Shown here: one piece after another, positions 24,921 to 41,690 of the stretch
Position numbering within the stretch: position 1 is the first letter of the stretch
Layout of the letters: every line of letters begins with the position of its first letter
NCBI GenBank assembly: GCA_016946835.1
Contig: JACVTC010000123.1
Span: 342,501 to 406,500, forward strand
DNA from: Neocallimastix lanati (nom. inval.)
Lineage: Eukaryota > Neocallimastigomycota > Neocallimastigomycetes > Neocallimastigales > Neocallimastigaceae
Direction: 5' to 3'
DNA length: 64,000 nucleotides
Notes under the pieces: generated by a model
Told to the model about the DNA's origin: nothing
Seen by the model: only the letters and a program-made list of their open reading frames with translations
The model's database searches: none
Position numbers and translations under genes: made by a program

Positions 24921-25500
24921 ATGTGTATTTTAATTGTCTTGAACGGTGTTCTTGTTGTTATAGAAAAAATAGTAATCTTCGATTAGAACATTGGTTTTCT
25001 AAATACTATCTTTTCCAAAAATTTCGAATGAAATACTTTAAAGATATTGAAATTCTTTATGAAAAATTTTTTATAATTTCTAAATATTGTCCAATATCAA
25101 ATAGTAATATAAACACTGTTATCACAGATATGAATATAGAATCAAGTTCAAATTCCAAAAAAGTAACGAAGTTTATAATATTAATAATAATAACAATAGA
25201 AATAATATCGTTAATAATAGTAGAATTAGTGATAGTGAAAAATAGGAATATTAATATTAGAGACAGTGAAAATAATAATATCGCTGCTAATATTGTAGTG
25301 AAATAGTTCAATTGATGAAAATTCGTGTTAATTTAAGTAATTTTCTGAATAATGAATGTGTATAAATATATATGTGACGTAGTACCAATTATATATCATC
25401 CTTCTTGGTAGAAGAAATGCAGACATTATTGATTTAAATTATAAAAAGAAATGGGATGTTTTATTTAAGAACCAAATCATTTCTGGTGTTATTAAATTTA
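24921..25500 (+). pseudogene. LINE ORF2 C-terminal relic
   Basis: A frame at 24923-25306 begins with a degenerate zinc-knuckle region (CSCCYRKNSNLRLEHWF) like the CPCC...EHW...C motif of the LINE copy at 46205-46525. It continues to DSENNNIAAN. After its stop, shifted frames continue with NLSNFLNNECV and KEMG. These parallel DSENNSIIANNVV, INNFLNNKCV and KKEWEVLFNNQIIS in the LINE copy at 41822-42241. So this is the C-terminal part of the same non-LTR retrotransposon family, plus-oriented, frameshifted and truncated at both ends. Not functional. Confidence 0.7.
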
Positions 25501-25869
25501 CTTTTTTTTATTTATTAATCGAAATTATATATTTTGATGACTTTTAATATTACATTTAATCTTTACTGCATCTTCATATTATCATATATTATTTAATTTT
25601 TATATATACTAAATATGTTTTATATATAGAACTATTTACAATTTACACATCCTTTTTTATTATATCTTTTCATTACTATTTATCACATTCGTTATATACA
25701 CACAACAAACTCCTCTTAAAAAAAAACTATTTAAGCACTAATATACACAATATACACCATCATTAATTATATCATTTTATCTCTACATTCTAATTACTTC
25801 TAAATCATAGTCCTGACTATCTCTTTTCAATTAATTCAAAAACATAATCCTGTATTTACTTTTTTTTTT

Positions 25870-25917
25870 TGTTTGTTTGTTTGTTTGTTTGTTTGTATGT
25901 TTGTTTGTTTGTTTTGT
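25870..25917. repeat. (GTTT)n tetranucleotide array
   Basis: About eleven GTTT units with one GTAT variant. Simple sequence. Confidence 0.9.
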
Positions 25918-26283
25918 TTTTTATTTGCAATACTAAAGCTATAGATAGTTAATAATTATTAAAATAAAATATAAAAAATTCTGAAACTATATAATTTAAA
26001 TTATTATGTTTTGAACATAAGCATATTTAATATTATCATTCGTTAATAATATTTTTTATTAAAAACTTTTGATTTTTAATACATATATATATGTATTAAA
26101 GAACCCAAATATTTTTTTTTATTGTATATTATAATTAAATATATATATAAATAAATTCAAATAAAATATTTGTCATTTTTTATTAAAAAAATATATATAT
26201 ATGAGGTTTAAAATTTTTATAGGTTTTTCTTCTTTTCTTTTAAATTAGTATATTCAATAGTTAGAATTACTACTTTTAATATG

Positions 26284-26317
<34 letters not shown>

Positions 26318-27339
26318 TATATTATTTCCTTAAGAATTATTATTTTTAATATGAAAAAAATAATTTATTTTATTTCCTTATTTTTAAATTAGTATATTTA
26401 ATTGTAATAATTATTATTTTTAATAAGAAAAAAAATAATTTATTTTATTTCCTAGTTTATCATTTTTTCATTTTTTTTTTTTTTTTTTTTTTCAAATTTC
26501 TCATTATCAAAAATTTATATAATAGATAGTTACACAATCAAATAAACGAAAAATTTTTTCCCTTTTATATATATATATAGAATAACAAAATATTTATAAA
26601 TTTAAGTCAACAAACATTGAAAAGTTTCTTATTATTATTTCTAAAAATATTTCTTTTAGATTCGATCATCAATTATTACTAAATTTTTATAAAAATTCTA
26701 TTTCATTATATTTATGTTAAATATTTAATTTTATTAGCATTATTACTTTTTCGTAAAGTATTTATTTGAATTTACTATATATATCTATAATAAAATAAAT
26801 GAAATTATCATTAATAATTTATAAATCATCTTTCCAAAATCAATTTTGAAATGTTTACAAATTTTTATAATAAAAAAGATTAGATTAAATGAAAACATAT
26901 AAAATTTTTAAATTATTGAAATGTTAAAAAAAAAAAATTTTAATATCTATATATATCTAGATGTGTTACATTTCGGAACGTGGCTAATAAATAAAAATTT
27001 ATTTCACAGTTTAACGCCCCATGTTTTTAATTTTTTTTTTTTAAATAATTATAAATTAATAAATAAAACTAGTAATAAATATAAATGATTAGTTTTTTTT
27101 TTCTTTTAAATTTTAAGCATCAAAAAAAAATTTTCTCATAAGCATTTTATATATAATTGTTTAAAAAAAATGAATTAAATATACACTAATTAAAATAGAT
27201 AATAAAAAATTAAATAAATAAATAATAATAAATTTTAAAAAAAATTAAGTATATTTTATTTTTAACCATTAAAAAATGGGAAAAAATCAAAATTTTGAAA
27301 AAATAAAGCAAAAGAACAAATTATTATAAATAATATAAA

Positions 27340-27780
27340 TAAATTTTTAAAATTAAATATTATTAAATATTATTTTATAATTATTTTAATAAAAATATTA
27401 ATATATATCTTAAAAATTAAATATTACTAAATATTATTTATTAACGAAAAATATTAAAATATATCTTTAAAATTAAATATTACTAAATATTATTTATTAA
27501 CAAAAAATATTAAAATATATCTTTAAAATTAAATATTATTAAATAGTATTTATTAATTAAATATTATTTTATATTTATTTTAACAAATAATATTAATATA
27601 TATCTTTAAAATTAAATATTATTAAATACTATTTATTAATTAAATATTATTTCATATTTATTTTAACAAATAATATTAATATATATATCTTTAAAATTAA
27701 ATATACTAAATATTATTTATTAACGAAAAATATTAAAATATATCTTTAAAATTAAATATTATTAAATACTATTTTACTAT
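27340..27780. repeat. Imperfect AT-only tandem repeat
   Basis: Six or seven units built around ATCTTTAAAATTAAATATTA...AATATTATTTATTAAC...AAATATTAAAATAT. Units of about 57 bp and a longer variant of about 85 bp alternate. Differences of a few bases per unit indicate an older array. Confidence 0.75.
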
Positions 27781-27858
27781 TAATTTATTTTATATAATTT
27801 AAGCCACTTTTATTTAGGCACCCCTATTAAATATAAAGCCACATTCTGAAACGCAATT

Positions 27859-27890
27859 AAAATAAACTTTACATTAGTAAAGTTTATTTT
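27859..27890. repeat. 13-bp perfect inverted repeat
   Basis: AAAATAAACTTTA and its exact reverse complement are separated by CATTAG. A stem-loop could form on either strand. No adjacent gene explains it. Confidence 0.6.
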
Positions 27891-28678
27891 TCATATAATA
27901 ACAATTTATGTATATAATACTTTTGTATTTTGACAGAATGTTTAATTATTTATTGTAGGACAAATTTAAATTTTTAATCTCCGTCATTCTAATTATTTTA
28001 ATAATCAAGTTTTTAAGAATAAATTTAAAAATAAATAATAATTTTTTAATATTAAGAAATATTAAGAAAAAAATTTTTTTTATATAAAGATTATTTTATA
28101 ACATAAAAAAAAACTATTATGCTTATTTTTTAAACTATAATAAAAAAAATTACTAATAAATTTAGTTAATTATAGATAATAAAACTCAATTTATAAGTTT
28201 TTAAATAGTTGTATTTTTTTTTTAATGTTTATATTTATTTAAATATTTAATATTAAAGTCATAAATAAGATTTTGTGTATTTTTTTTTTTTTTTTTTTTT
28301 TCAATAGTCTATTTTGATTATTTATTACAATTTTAAATTTGACATATATATAATGTAAAAATTTGATTTATACTTTATTCTATTTTATTTTAAAATTTAT
28401 ACAATTCATTTTATTTGCTAAATTATTACAATTATTTTTTGACTTTGTTTATTGTTTTAAGTATTTCAGTTAATAACTGAATTATATTATTTATCAAAGC
28501 GAATTAATAAAAAAAATTTTTTTTTTTAATTATACGTGGTATAGTAATAAAAAATCTTAAAAAAAATAATAACGATCTAGAAAAAATTCATAATAAAAAA
28601 AAAAATATCAGCATTGTAATTAAAGCATTTAATTATTAAATAATTAAAAGAGTAGAATCAATCAATTAGAAAAAAAAA

Positions 28679-31600
28679 ATGAACGTATCAACGGTTAGTA
28701 TAAAGAAGAATGGACGTTCTTCCTTTACAGGAAGTAATTTATCTCTTAGACATAATAATAAAAATCATTTGAAGTCAAAAGAATTTCTAGCAGGTATAAA
28801 TCATGAATTATTTCATATAGTAAAATTGTTTTTATTTTTATTTTTAAATTATTTAAAAAAAAAAAAAGAAAAAAAAAAAATTCATTTAAATGCTTTTTTT
28901 TTTTTTTTTTATTAAAAAATTTTAATTATTTTATATTGCTATAGGAAATGATAATATAAAATACAGAAGAACTAAATTAACACAAATTGATGTTAATTCA
29001 AGTAATTATGCCGAAATTATTAGATTGACGTCATTATTAGATGAAGCATATGCAAAAATTAAGGATTTAACATCAGAAAATAAAAAATTATTGACAGTAA
29101 TTACTTGTCACAATTAAATACTGTTATATTATTATGAATATTTAATTTTAATTTTTTAACTATTAAATTATTATATATGTACGTATAATTAATATTTATT
29201 TTATTATTATTATTATTGTTGTTATTATTTTTTATCTTGAAGAATCAAAGGGTTCAAGAAAGAGCACTAAAAAATACAAATGAAATGGTCGGTGATTATC
29301 CAAAAACGATTGAAAAATTAATGGAAGATATTCGTGTTTTGAAAGTAAATTAAAATATTTAATACATATTGGCTTTAATAATTAATATTGAAATATTACT
29401 AAAAAAAAATTGTATTATTAATTATTAATTATTGTTAATATTATTAATATTAAGGCACAAAATAAAAAATATGTTGAAAAATTAGTGTCTATTGAGAGAG
29501 CTCAATCCAAAAAAGTTGCAATTCAAAATTCTACAGATAATAATTATGAATTAAAAGAAAAAAATCATATACTTCATGAAGAATTAGAAGTATTATTTAT
29601 AAAAATTATTTTTTTTTTCTTTCCTTCTTTTTACTTTTTTTTTTTTTTTTTTAATTAATATGATTATAACTATAAATTTTAATTTATTTATATTTATATC
29701 AACTTAAAATATATTAGAAAGTAAAACAAAAAATGGTAGCATATAAAAAAAATAATGAAAACTATCAAAAAATATATGATCAGTTAATAAAAAGAACAAA
29801 ATTTTGCAAGGAGAAAGTTGCAGAAAACAAAATTTTAGTTCAAAAGAATCAAGTAATCATAATAATAATATATATACATATATCTATTTTATTATTGTCA
29901 ATAATTTTCTATTTTTTTTTTTTTTTCAAAAAAAAAAAATTATAAAATAATTAGTTTACTAAATATATATTTTAATTAATAAAAACAATATTAAATTATA
30001 TATGCATATGTCAAATAAATCTAACTTTAATTTATTACTTAAAAAATAAAAAGAAAATGGAAAAGGATATTATAAAATTAAGAGAAAGTTATGAAATTCT
30101 TAAGAAAAAAGTAAGATCACAAGGTAATAATTCTTATGATAAAAACAAAACAACTTCTTTAAAATATGGAATAAATAAAAATGAATATGAAAAAAATTCA
30201 AACGATCATGATTCCATCCGTCGATCAAGAGATACCCTTAATAAAAAACCAGCTCGTAATGAAATAAATAAACCTAAAAAAGCATTAAATTCAAATGAGG
30301 TTCACCAAGTAATTAAGAAGCAAGCAGAAAGAAAACAACAACCATTAAAACTAAAGTCCAACTTTAATAATCATAAAGAAAATAATTCTTCTAATGATAG
30401 AAATATCATTAAAAAAAGTAATCCAAATATTAATATAAAAAATAATTGCAATGAATCTGAAGAAAATTATAAAGAAATCTATTCAGATGATTTTGATGGT
30501 ATTTTTTTATAATTATTATATTAGTATACATAATATTAAAAAAAAAAATACTATAATTTATTAAAATTATAATATATTTAAATATTGATTATTAGTTATT
30601 GAAGATGAAGATCAAAAATTTTTTATACCAAGTCAAGAAGAATCTCTTAAACCATCTACATTGTATAAACCAAATTTATATTATTCAGCAAATTGTTCTC
30701 CTGAACCTGAAATTAAGAATGATAATGATAATTTAAGTATAAATGAAGTCCTAAATGGTAATAGCATATATATTAATAGTATTATTAATTACTTTTAAAT
30801 AAATTTTAAAATTAAAAATATCTATATATAATTTATATTTATAGAAGAAACGAATGATAATGAAAAAGATAATATCAATGTTAATAATAATAATAATGAT
30901 ATTAAAGAAATTGAAAATAATAATGATGATGACAATAATAATGAAATTGAAATTAATAATGATAATAATAATGATAATAATAATAATAATGAAATTGACG
31001 ATAATAATAATGATAATAATAATAATAATGAAATTGACGATAATAATAATGATAATACTATTGAAATTGGTAATAATAACAATAATGATCATTATATTGA
31101 AATTAACAATAATAAAAGTAATAATAATATTAATAATAATAATATAAAAAGTGACGTTAACAATGAAAATGGTGATAATTATGATAACAATATAGAAATT
31201 GACACTGATGATAATGATAATAACAATATTGAAAATGATTCTAATAATAATAATTATAATAATAATGAAATTGACAATAATAATAAGAATGATGAAAATA
31301 ATAATGATATTATTAATGAAAACAATAATGAAGATAATAATGAAAATAATAATGAAGATAATAATTCTAATAAAGATACCAATAATGAATATTCTGAAGA
31401 TGGAAACTATTATTCCGATAAATTCGAAGAAATATCGTTCATTGATGAAAAAATAGATACCGAAATACCATCCAGTGAAACAACAAAAAGTGAAATTTTA
31501 AATGAAAAAAATAATCAAGAATTAGATAATAGTCCTGAGATTGTAGAAGAAAAATTAGAAGCTAATAAATATGAAAATAACAATAGTGCTTCAATATTCG

Positions 31601-31860
31601 ATGATCATTATTATGAAGATTTTTATAACGATTATGCTGAAGAAAATATAAAATTAAATGATAATATATTAAATATTGATGAATATATTAGTAATGATAT
31701 TACAAATATGTATAAATCTCAAGAAGAAAATATGTTAGATAAGAATAATAATATAGACAATAAAAATAATGGTAATATTTCGTATTCTAATATGGATGAA
31801 AATGATGATGATGATTCATTATCATTTAATAATTACAACGTACTAGATTTACTGAAGTAA
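28679..31860 (+). CDS. Lebercilin-like coiled-coil (putative ciliary/flagellar) protein, 8 exons
   Basis: Joining GT-AG exons 28679-28793, 28945-29096, 29243-29344, 29455-29589, 29718-29852, 30054-30498, 30596-30757 and 30845-31860 gives one frame of 753 aa that keeps phase at all seven junctions. Introns are 87-201 bp. Residues ~55-240 are a long charged coiled coil. The stretch SENKKLLTNQRVQERALKN resembles the lebercilin (LCA5) domain signature (ENK-LK-LQ-RQE-AL), a family of ciliary axoneme/transport proteins. That fits a fungus with flagellated zoospores. Exon 6 continues into a Lys/Asn-rich segment; exon 8 encodes a ~330-aa Asn/Asp/Glu-rich acidic tail of NNNDNN-type repeats. The start ATG follows AAAAAAAAA and precedes NVSTVSIKK. 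The exon model is firm. The lebercilin assignment rests on motif resemblance, and another coiled-coil family is possible. The gene is convergent with the channel gene downstream. Confidence 0.72.
30845..31400 (+). repeat. AAT/GAT-rich coding repeat (poly Asn/Asp)
   Basis: In exon 8, repeated AATAATAATGATAATAAT and GAAATTGACGAT blocks encode NNNDNN and EIDDNN units. Long Ile/Leu/Met-rich frames on the opposite strand and in other frames are artefacts of this repeat. Confidence 0.85.
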
Positions 31861-32137
31861 ATTAAAATTGTAAATTTTATAATTATTTTTTTTTTGATAA
31901 AAATATTATTTAAGTATGTTATTATATGAACTATCTATAAATTTTACAAACGGCCACAATAAATATTAAATTTTATTTTAAATAATATATATTATCATTT
32001 TTTATACCCATTATTTTTGTAAATAAAAATAAAAAATTAATAATAATAATAATAATAATAGTATATATATAATTAATATAATTAATAAATAAATAAAAAT
32101 GAAATGAAATGAAAAAAAAAAGAAAAGAAATAGGAAA

Positions 32138-32168
<31 letters not shown>

Positions 32169-32349
32169 AATATAATAAAATAAAATAAAATATATATATA
32201 TATATATATATATATGACAAATATAAAATAAAACAATAAAATATATATATTATTTATAATGAAATATATATTTCTATATATTACATATATTTTTATACTT
32301 TTTTACTTTATTTATATTATATTTCTTTTTTCTTTTTTCTTTTTCTTTT

Positions 32350-32382
<33 letters not shown>

Positions 32383-32700
32383 AAATATTAATATTATTTA
32401 TATTTTATGATTTATTTTGTGTTTATAAAAATTATTGAAAATCTATAAATCTAATAGTTTCAAAAATTAAAATAAAATATATATATATAATTAATTAAAT
32501 TAATTATTTAAAAGGTAATATTTGAAATGGAAACTGTATTACGATAAAATACATTGTTTTTAATAATATATACAAAAATTAAATTTTCAAAAAATAGTAT
32601 TAGAATAAAGTAAAATTATTTAAATGTAATATGTTTATTACATATTAAAAAAATAGTATAAATTAGTATTAACTTTTATATATATAATATATAATAAAAA
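31861..32700. other. Convergent intergenic region
   Basis: About 840 bp between the 3' ends of two convergent genes. It holds an AAAT array (about 32134-32169), a TA run near 32190-32214, and a poly(T) run at 32351-32381. No gene. Both genes' 3' untranslated regions must lie here. Confidence 0.7.
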
Positions 32701-37533
<4,833 letters not shown>

Positions 37534-38157
37534 CTTTTTTTATATAATAATGATTCATATTTATTTTAATTAATAAAAAAAATTATTTTATAAATATTAT
37601 TTTTATATATATATAAAAAAAAGAAAAAAATTATTAAAAAAAACTATATCATGATTTGAATCTTTTTTTTTTTTTTTTTTTTTTTTTTTTATTGTATTTA
37701 TTTAAGTTTTATATTTAATATTTTATAATTAAAATTTTATTATTTTTAAAAAAAGACAGAAATATAAATTAATTTATATTATTAAAATTTATCAAAAAAA
37801 TTAAATTAAAATTTAAACTTTTTTTATTTTATTATTATTAATAAAATCTTTTACTTATTTTAATCTTCATTATATACTTTTTTGTTGTTATATTTCAATT
37901 TTTAATTTTTAAAGTTTACATTATATAAATATATATTTTATTATTAAGTGTTTTAATTTATTTTTTGTTTATGTAATGATTAAAGATAAAATAAAAAAGA
38001 TTGTTCTTAAATAACTACTATTATATATATATATATTTATTTATAGTTTATATTAAATTATAAAAGCAAAGTGGAGAAGTATTCGCAATATCATATATCA
38101 TTATATGTGTTTATATATATTATTATTATTATTATTTTATTCATATGATTAGTAAAA

Positions 38158-38196
<39 letters not shown>

Positions 38197-38555
38197 TAAA
38201 GAAATTATTTTAAAAATTAATTTAAAAATTTATTATATATAATAATTTAATATTCTTTTAAAATGAAAAAAAAAAAATATATATATATATATATATATTT
38301 ATTTATTTTTTAGTAATAAAAATTAAACTAATAATAATAAACATTTTTATTATAAAAAAGTATTAAATATATATATAAATAAGAAATATTATTTCGTTAA
38401 ATTTATAATAAAATTTTGGATTGAAAGAACAGAAAAGCTTTTAGTATTTTAGTAAATCTACTAATCATAATTTTTTTAATATTAAAATATAAAAAATAAT
38501 ATTATATATTATATATTATATATTATTTTTTATATTGTTTTTAGGTATTCAATGC
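37534..38555. other. AT-rich intergenic region upstream of the channel gene
   Basis: The channel promoter and leader should lie at the left edge. The rest is AT-rich with poly(T) at 37662-37690, poly(A) at 38164-38192 and TA runs near 38278-38298. No gene was seen. Confidence 0.65.
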
Positions 38556-38965
38556 CTTCAGAGAAAATGGACGACTATTGTTAGAGGTGTTTCACCATCA
38601 TTATTCATCGAATTAAGATCAAATTCTCATATTCATTTTTGGATATGACAGTGAACAATTCAGACAAAAATTATTCATATTCTTCTTCTATAGCTTTATG
38701 TTTTTTGAGTTTTTGTCGAACTTTCGCTTCTTCTTTTCTTCGCTCTTTTTCCATTTCTGTTTTATTTTACTGCCACTTCTTATTATGCTCTCGCTTTTGT
38801 ATCTTGTTTTCTTAGGTCCTCTTCCAATATATTCCCTGATCATTCATCAGAAAAACTATCAACTGTGCTATGTCCATTCGAGTAGAATCAGAAGTAGACG
38901 ATTCTGTACCAACCACCGACGAATCAACTACCTCAAGAGATTCCTCATCGGATAAAATATCTCTT
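38556..38965 (-). pseudogene. Degenerate gene fragment with ankyrin-like motif
   Basis: On the minus strand several frames give protein-like segments in order. First comes HLRDILSDEESLEVVDSS with an acidic/Ser-rich tail, then a Lys/Glu-rich helix (EMEKERRKEEAKVRQKLKK) ending in a stop, then DLNSMNNDGETPLTIVV, which has the ankyrin-repeat pattern N-x-DG-x-TPL. Frameshifts and stops separate them. GC is higher than the flanks. This looks like a dead gene, possibly part of the repeat complex that follows. Confidence 0.4.
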
Positions 38966-39057
38966 AAATGAATATAGGTTTTAAAGTCCTCAAGAAATTC
39001 CTCACCTCTCTAGTAATGATCGTGATAATTTATACCCTTCTATAATAGAGTAATGAG

Positions 39058-39246
39058 TCAGTGAATTATATAAAGCAGGATAAGATTAAAAAAAAGTAAA
39101 AAAAGAAATGACCCGTTCTTTAAATGATCGTTCGTACATTGTTGATTTTGTTTTATAAATGAAAAACTAAAATGAAAAAGTAAATAAAATGTTTGTAGTG
39201 AAAGACTATAAAAAGATTCCCATCCGTTAAATAAAGTCTTTAACAC
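39058..39246 (-). other. Short frame overlapping the dispersed repeat
   Basis: A 62-codon Phe/Leu/Ser-rich frame that partly overlaps the dispersed repeat at 39178-39580. Probably not a gene; listed because the stretch has otherwise nothing else. Confidence 0.12.
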
Positions 39247-39580
39247 AAACTTTGGAGTGAACCAATCTCCTACATATCCATTTTATAATAGCTACATGAG
39301 AATTTAAATAATACTATATAAAAAATACATATACAAAATAATTCTAAAGTAAAAAATACAATTGATTCATTACAATGACAATATGTAAAAACTACATGAT
39401 ATTATTAATTATACATCTTCATTGTTACTATATATCCATTTTGAAATAATATAAAATATTAGGTTCACTTTCTACAGTCTTCTAGTATTCCGGTTTTCTC
39501 TATTCGTACTAGAAGCCACTTTAGAAAGGATAACCATCGATTATCGTCAGAATTACAGAAAACTATAATTAGTACACCTG
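39178..39580. repeat. Dispersed repeat, uninterrupted copy (A)
   Basis: This ~400-bp segment contains AAGATTCCCATCCGTTAAAT, TTTGGAGTGA, CTCCTACAT, ATTCATTACAATGA, and AATTAGTACACCT. It aligns along its length with 44910-45291, and its left part also with 44038-44097. It is the only copy here without an insertion, so it shows the original structure. Its origin is unknown. It abuts LINE-like coding remnants in the other copy, so it may be an internal part of an old LINE. Confidence 0.8.
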
Positions 39581-39676
39581 ATATAAGCTATTTCTTTTCC
39601 ATCAACCTCCATGGACCCGGAAAAACAGTCTATATCATTGGGAGCCTAATTAACTTACAACCTACATTCAAACCTA

Positions 39677-40156
39677 TCATTGCTTCATTCTTTTATATTC
39701 TCTTGCTTCCTTTTTTTTTTTTTGGTAATATTCTCCCTTGGCCGCCTTTCTCTTTCTATTATTCGTCACAATCTTAGGACGATCATTCTTTTTCTTACTT
39801 TTTTCACACCCATAATGATCCATCAAAAAATCCAAAACCATTTTTGCGTTCTCTTCTGAATATTTCCAGAAGTTCCGTTGTTCAATAGTTTTTTCATCTA
39901 TATATAATAGTGCATAATTATATCCTTCATATTTATCGCTACACCCACTCTTTAAAAGTTCCTTGCCTTTAAACTCGTTTTCCTCTTTCAAATAATATAT
40001 TCCAAGTACTACTTGTGAGCATGGCGAAATTGCGGATATATCTCCAGCAATTTCTTCAAAACTTTCCATGTTATCTTTTATATACTCTGAAGTCATTTTT
40101 TGAATGTTGCCATGTGATAAACTGACCTGTACCTCAAATATAGATTCTTGCTGCAT
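39677..40156 (-). CDS. Unrecognised protein with basic C-terminal tail
   Basis: The open frame extends up to 40291, but its first ~45 codons are Tyr/Phe/Leu-rich read-through of a TAAA-type repeat. I prefer the ATG at 40156 (MQQESIFEVQV), giving 159 aa. The middle has balanced composition (SPCSQVVLGIYYLKEENEF, KSGCSDKYEGYNYALLYIDE, MVLDFLMDHYGCEK). The last ~50 residues are strongly basic (NRKRKAAKGEYYQKKKKEAR), as in a nuclear or nucleic-acid-binding tail. I recognise no family. It sits directly upstream, on the same strand, of the dispersed repeat and an ankyrin-like relic, so it may belong to a mobile element or be an exon of a decayed gene. Confidence 0.45.
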   Translation of the reverse strand: MQQESIFEVQVSLSHGNIQKMTSEYIKDNMESFEEIAGDISAISPCSQVVLGIYYLKEENEFKGKELLKSGCSDKYEGYNYALLYIDEKTIEQRNFWKYSEENAKMVLDFLMDHYGCEKSKKKNDRPKIVTNNRKRKAAKGEYYQKKKKEAREYKRMKQ

Positions 40157-40291
40157 GGCTTTGCAATGATACCAAGTAAAAATAGCAAAATAAACAAACT
40201 GACTCTTAACAAATAGATAAATAGATAAATAAATGAATAAACTAAGGGTAAACACGTAAATAAATAGATAAACACATAAGCAAAAAAGCAA

Positions 40292-41432
40292 ATAAATAAA
40301 TAAAATAATAAATAAAATATAGAAATTAAATATAAATTATTTAAAATGTTTAAACAAGAAATTTTATATATATATATTATAATATATATGTATACTTTTT
40401 TTTTCAATTATTAATGATGTTTTTATATATTATAAATCAATTGTTTAGTTCTACTTATGAAAGAAAGTAATAAAGCAACTTTTTTTTAGTAAATTTTAAA
40501 ATATATTTAATTATAATATAATAAATAACAGTTTAAATCCTTTTATTATTATTTAACTATTAAAAATAATCGTCTAAAGTTTAAAAATTAAATTTTGAAA
40601 TTTAATTTTTGAAATGAAAAATAGTTTAACAAAATATTATTGATAAAGAATTTTTATAACAAATAAGTAAATTAGTATAAAATATATAAAAATGAATTAA
40701 ATTATTTCTACGTATTATTATTTTTTTTTTATATATAGAAATATTGAAAAAGAAATATTGAAATAAATTTATTATATATTAATATTATAATAAAATATTA
40801 TAATAAAAATAGAATTCAATATTAAATTTAATTTAATATTAAATTTAATTTAATATTAAATTTTTTAAGAAAAAAAATAGGTTTAGAGTTATCAATCCTA
40901 ACCCTAATTATATATATCTTAATATATATAGTGGTATATATAACAAATAAGTATAGTGGGTTCAGAATAATATCTGGTTGTCTTATAATTTATACTGCCA
41001 AATGTGTAAATCCTTGAAGTAATCTTCCAAAATTTATTCTATAAATAACCTTCAAATAATCTGTGTTTTTATTATAGTTAACTCTTTAGGATAAAGTAAT
41101 TCTTCATATTAGTATAGTGTTTTTTAACAATTGTATGAATAATTTTGTCACAATTTAAATATTTTTTTTTTTTTAACAATTCCATGAATAATTTGGTTAC
41201 AATTTAATATATATATATATATATATTTTACTTAATAATTCCCATAGTCTACTTTTAGTTCACGATTAAAATAAAATAAAAAAAATTAGTTAATGAAGTA
41301 AAAAAAAAAAATAAAAATAAATTTTTTTTACAGCCTTTTCTTTTGAGATATTTTGTATATAAATTTTATTTATTTCTTTAGAAATTGGAGCCTATTGAAA
41401 AAAGAAAAAAAAAAAAATTCAAATTAGTGAAT

Positions 41433-41471
<39 letters not shown>

Positions 41472-41690
41472 CAGTCGCCATTATTGAGAACTTTTAACTT
41501 TATTTATTTATTTAGTTATTCATTTATGAATTAAATGAATATTTTCTTATATAAAAAACACTCAATTAATAAAAAAAAAATAAATATTATTTTCCCAATT
41601 TGAACATAATAATATTTAGAAAAGTAATGTGAAATAAAAAATAATGTTCAAAATAAAGTGTATAAATAAATTCAAAAAAAAGTTCATATG
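40292..41690. other. AT-rich intergenic region
   Basis: No gene. It contains TAAA repeats near 40200-40310, TTTAATATTAAAT direct repeats near 40820-40860, a two-unit telomere-like motif CCTAACCCTAA at 40897-40907, and poly(T) at 41436-41471. Confidence 0.6.

Larger units (their letters stand above)
25501..28678. other. AT-rich gene desert with simple and complex repeats
   Basis: No gene was found. It contains a GTTT array (25870-25917), poly(A) at 26283-26313, poly(T) near 26468 and 28281, an imperfect tandem repeat at 27340-27780, and a 13-bp inverted repeat near 27859-27890. The promoter of the following gene should lie in the last few hundred bases; no motif is distinctive against the AT background. 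Confidence 0.65.

Noticed and set aside
30751-31092. Minus-strand Ile/Leu-rich frames opposite exon 8
   Set aside because: Antisense of the Asn/Asp repeat in the lebercilin-like gene.
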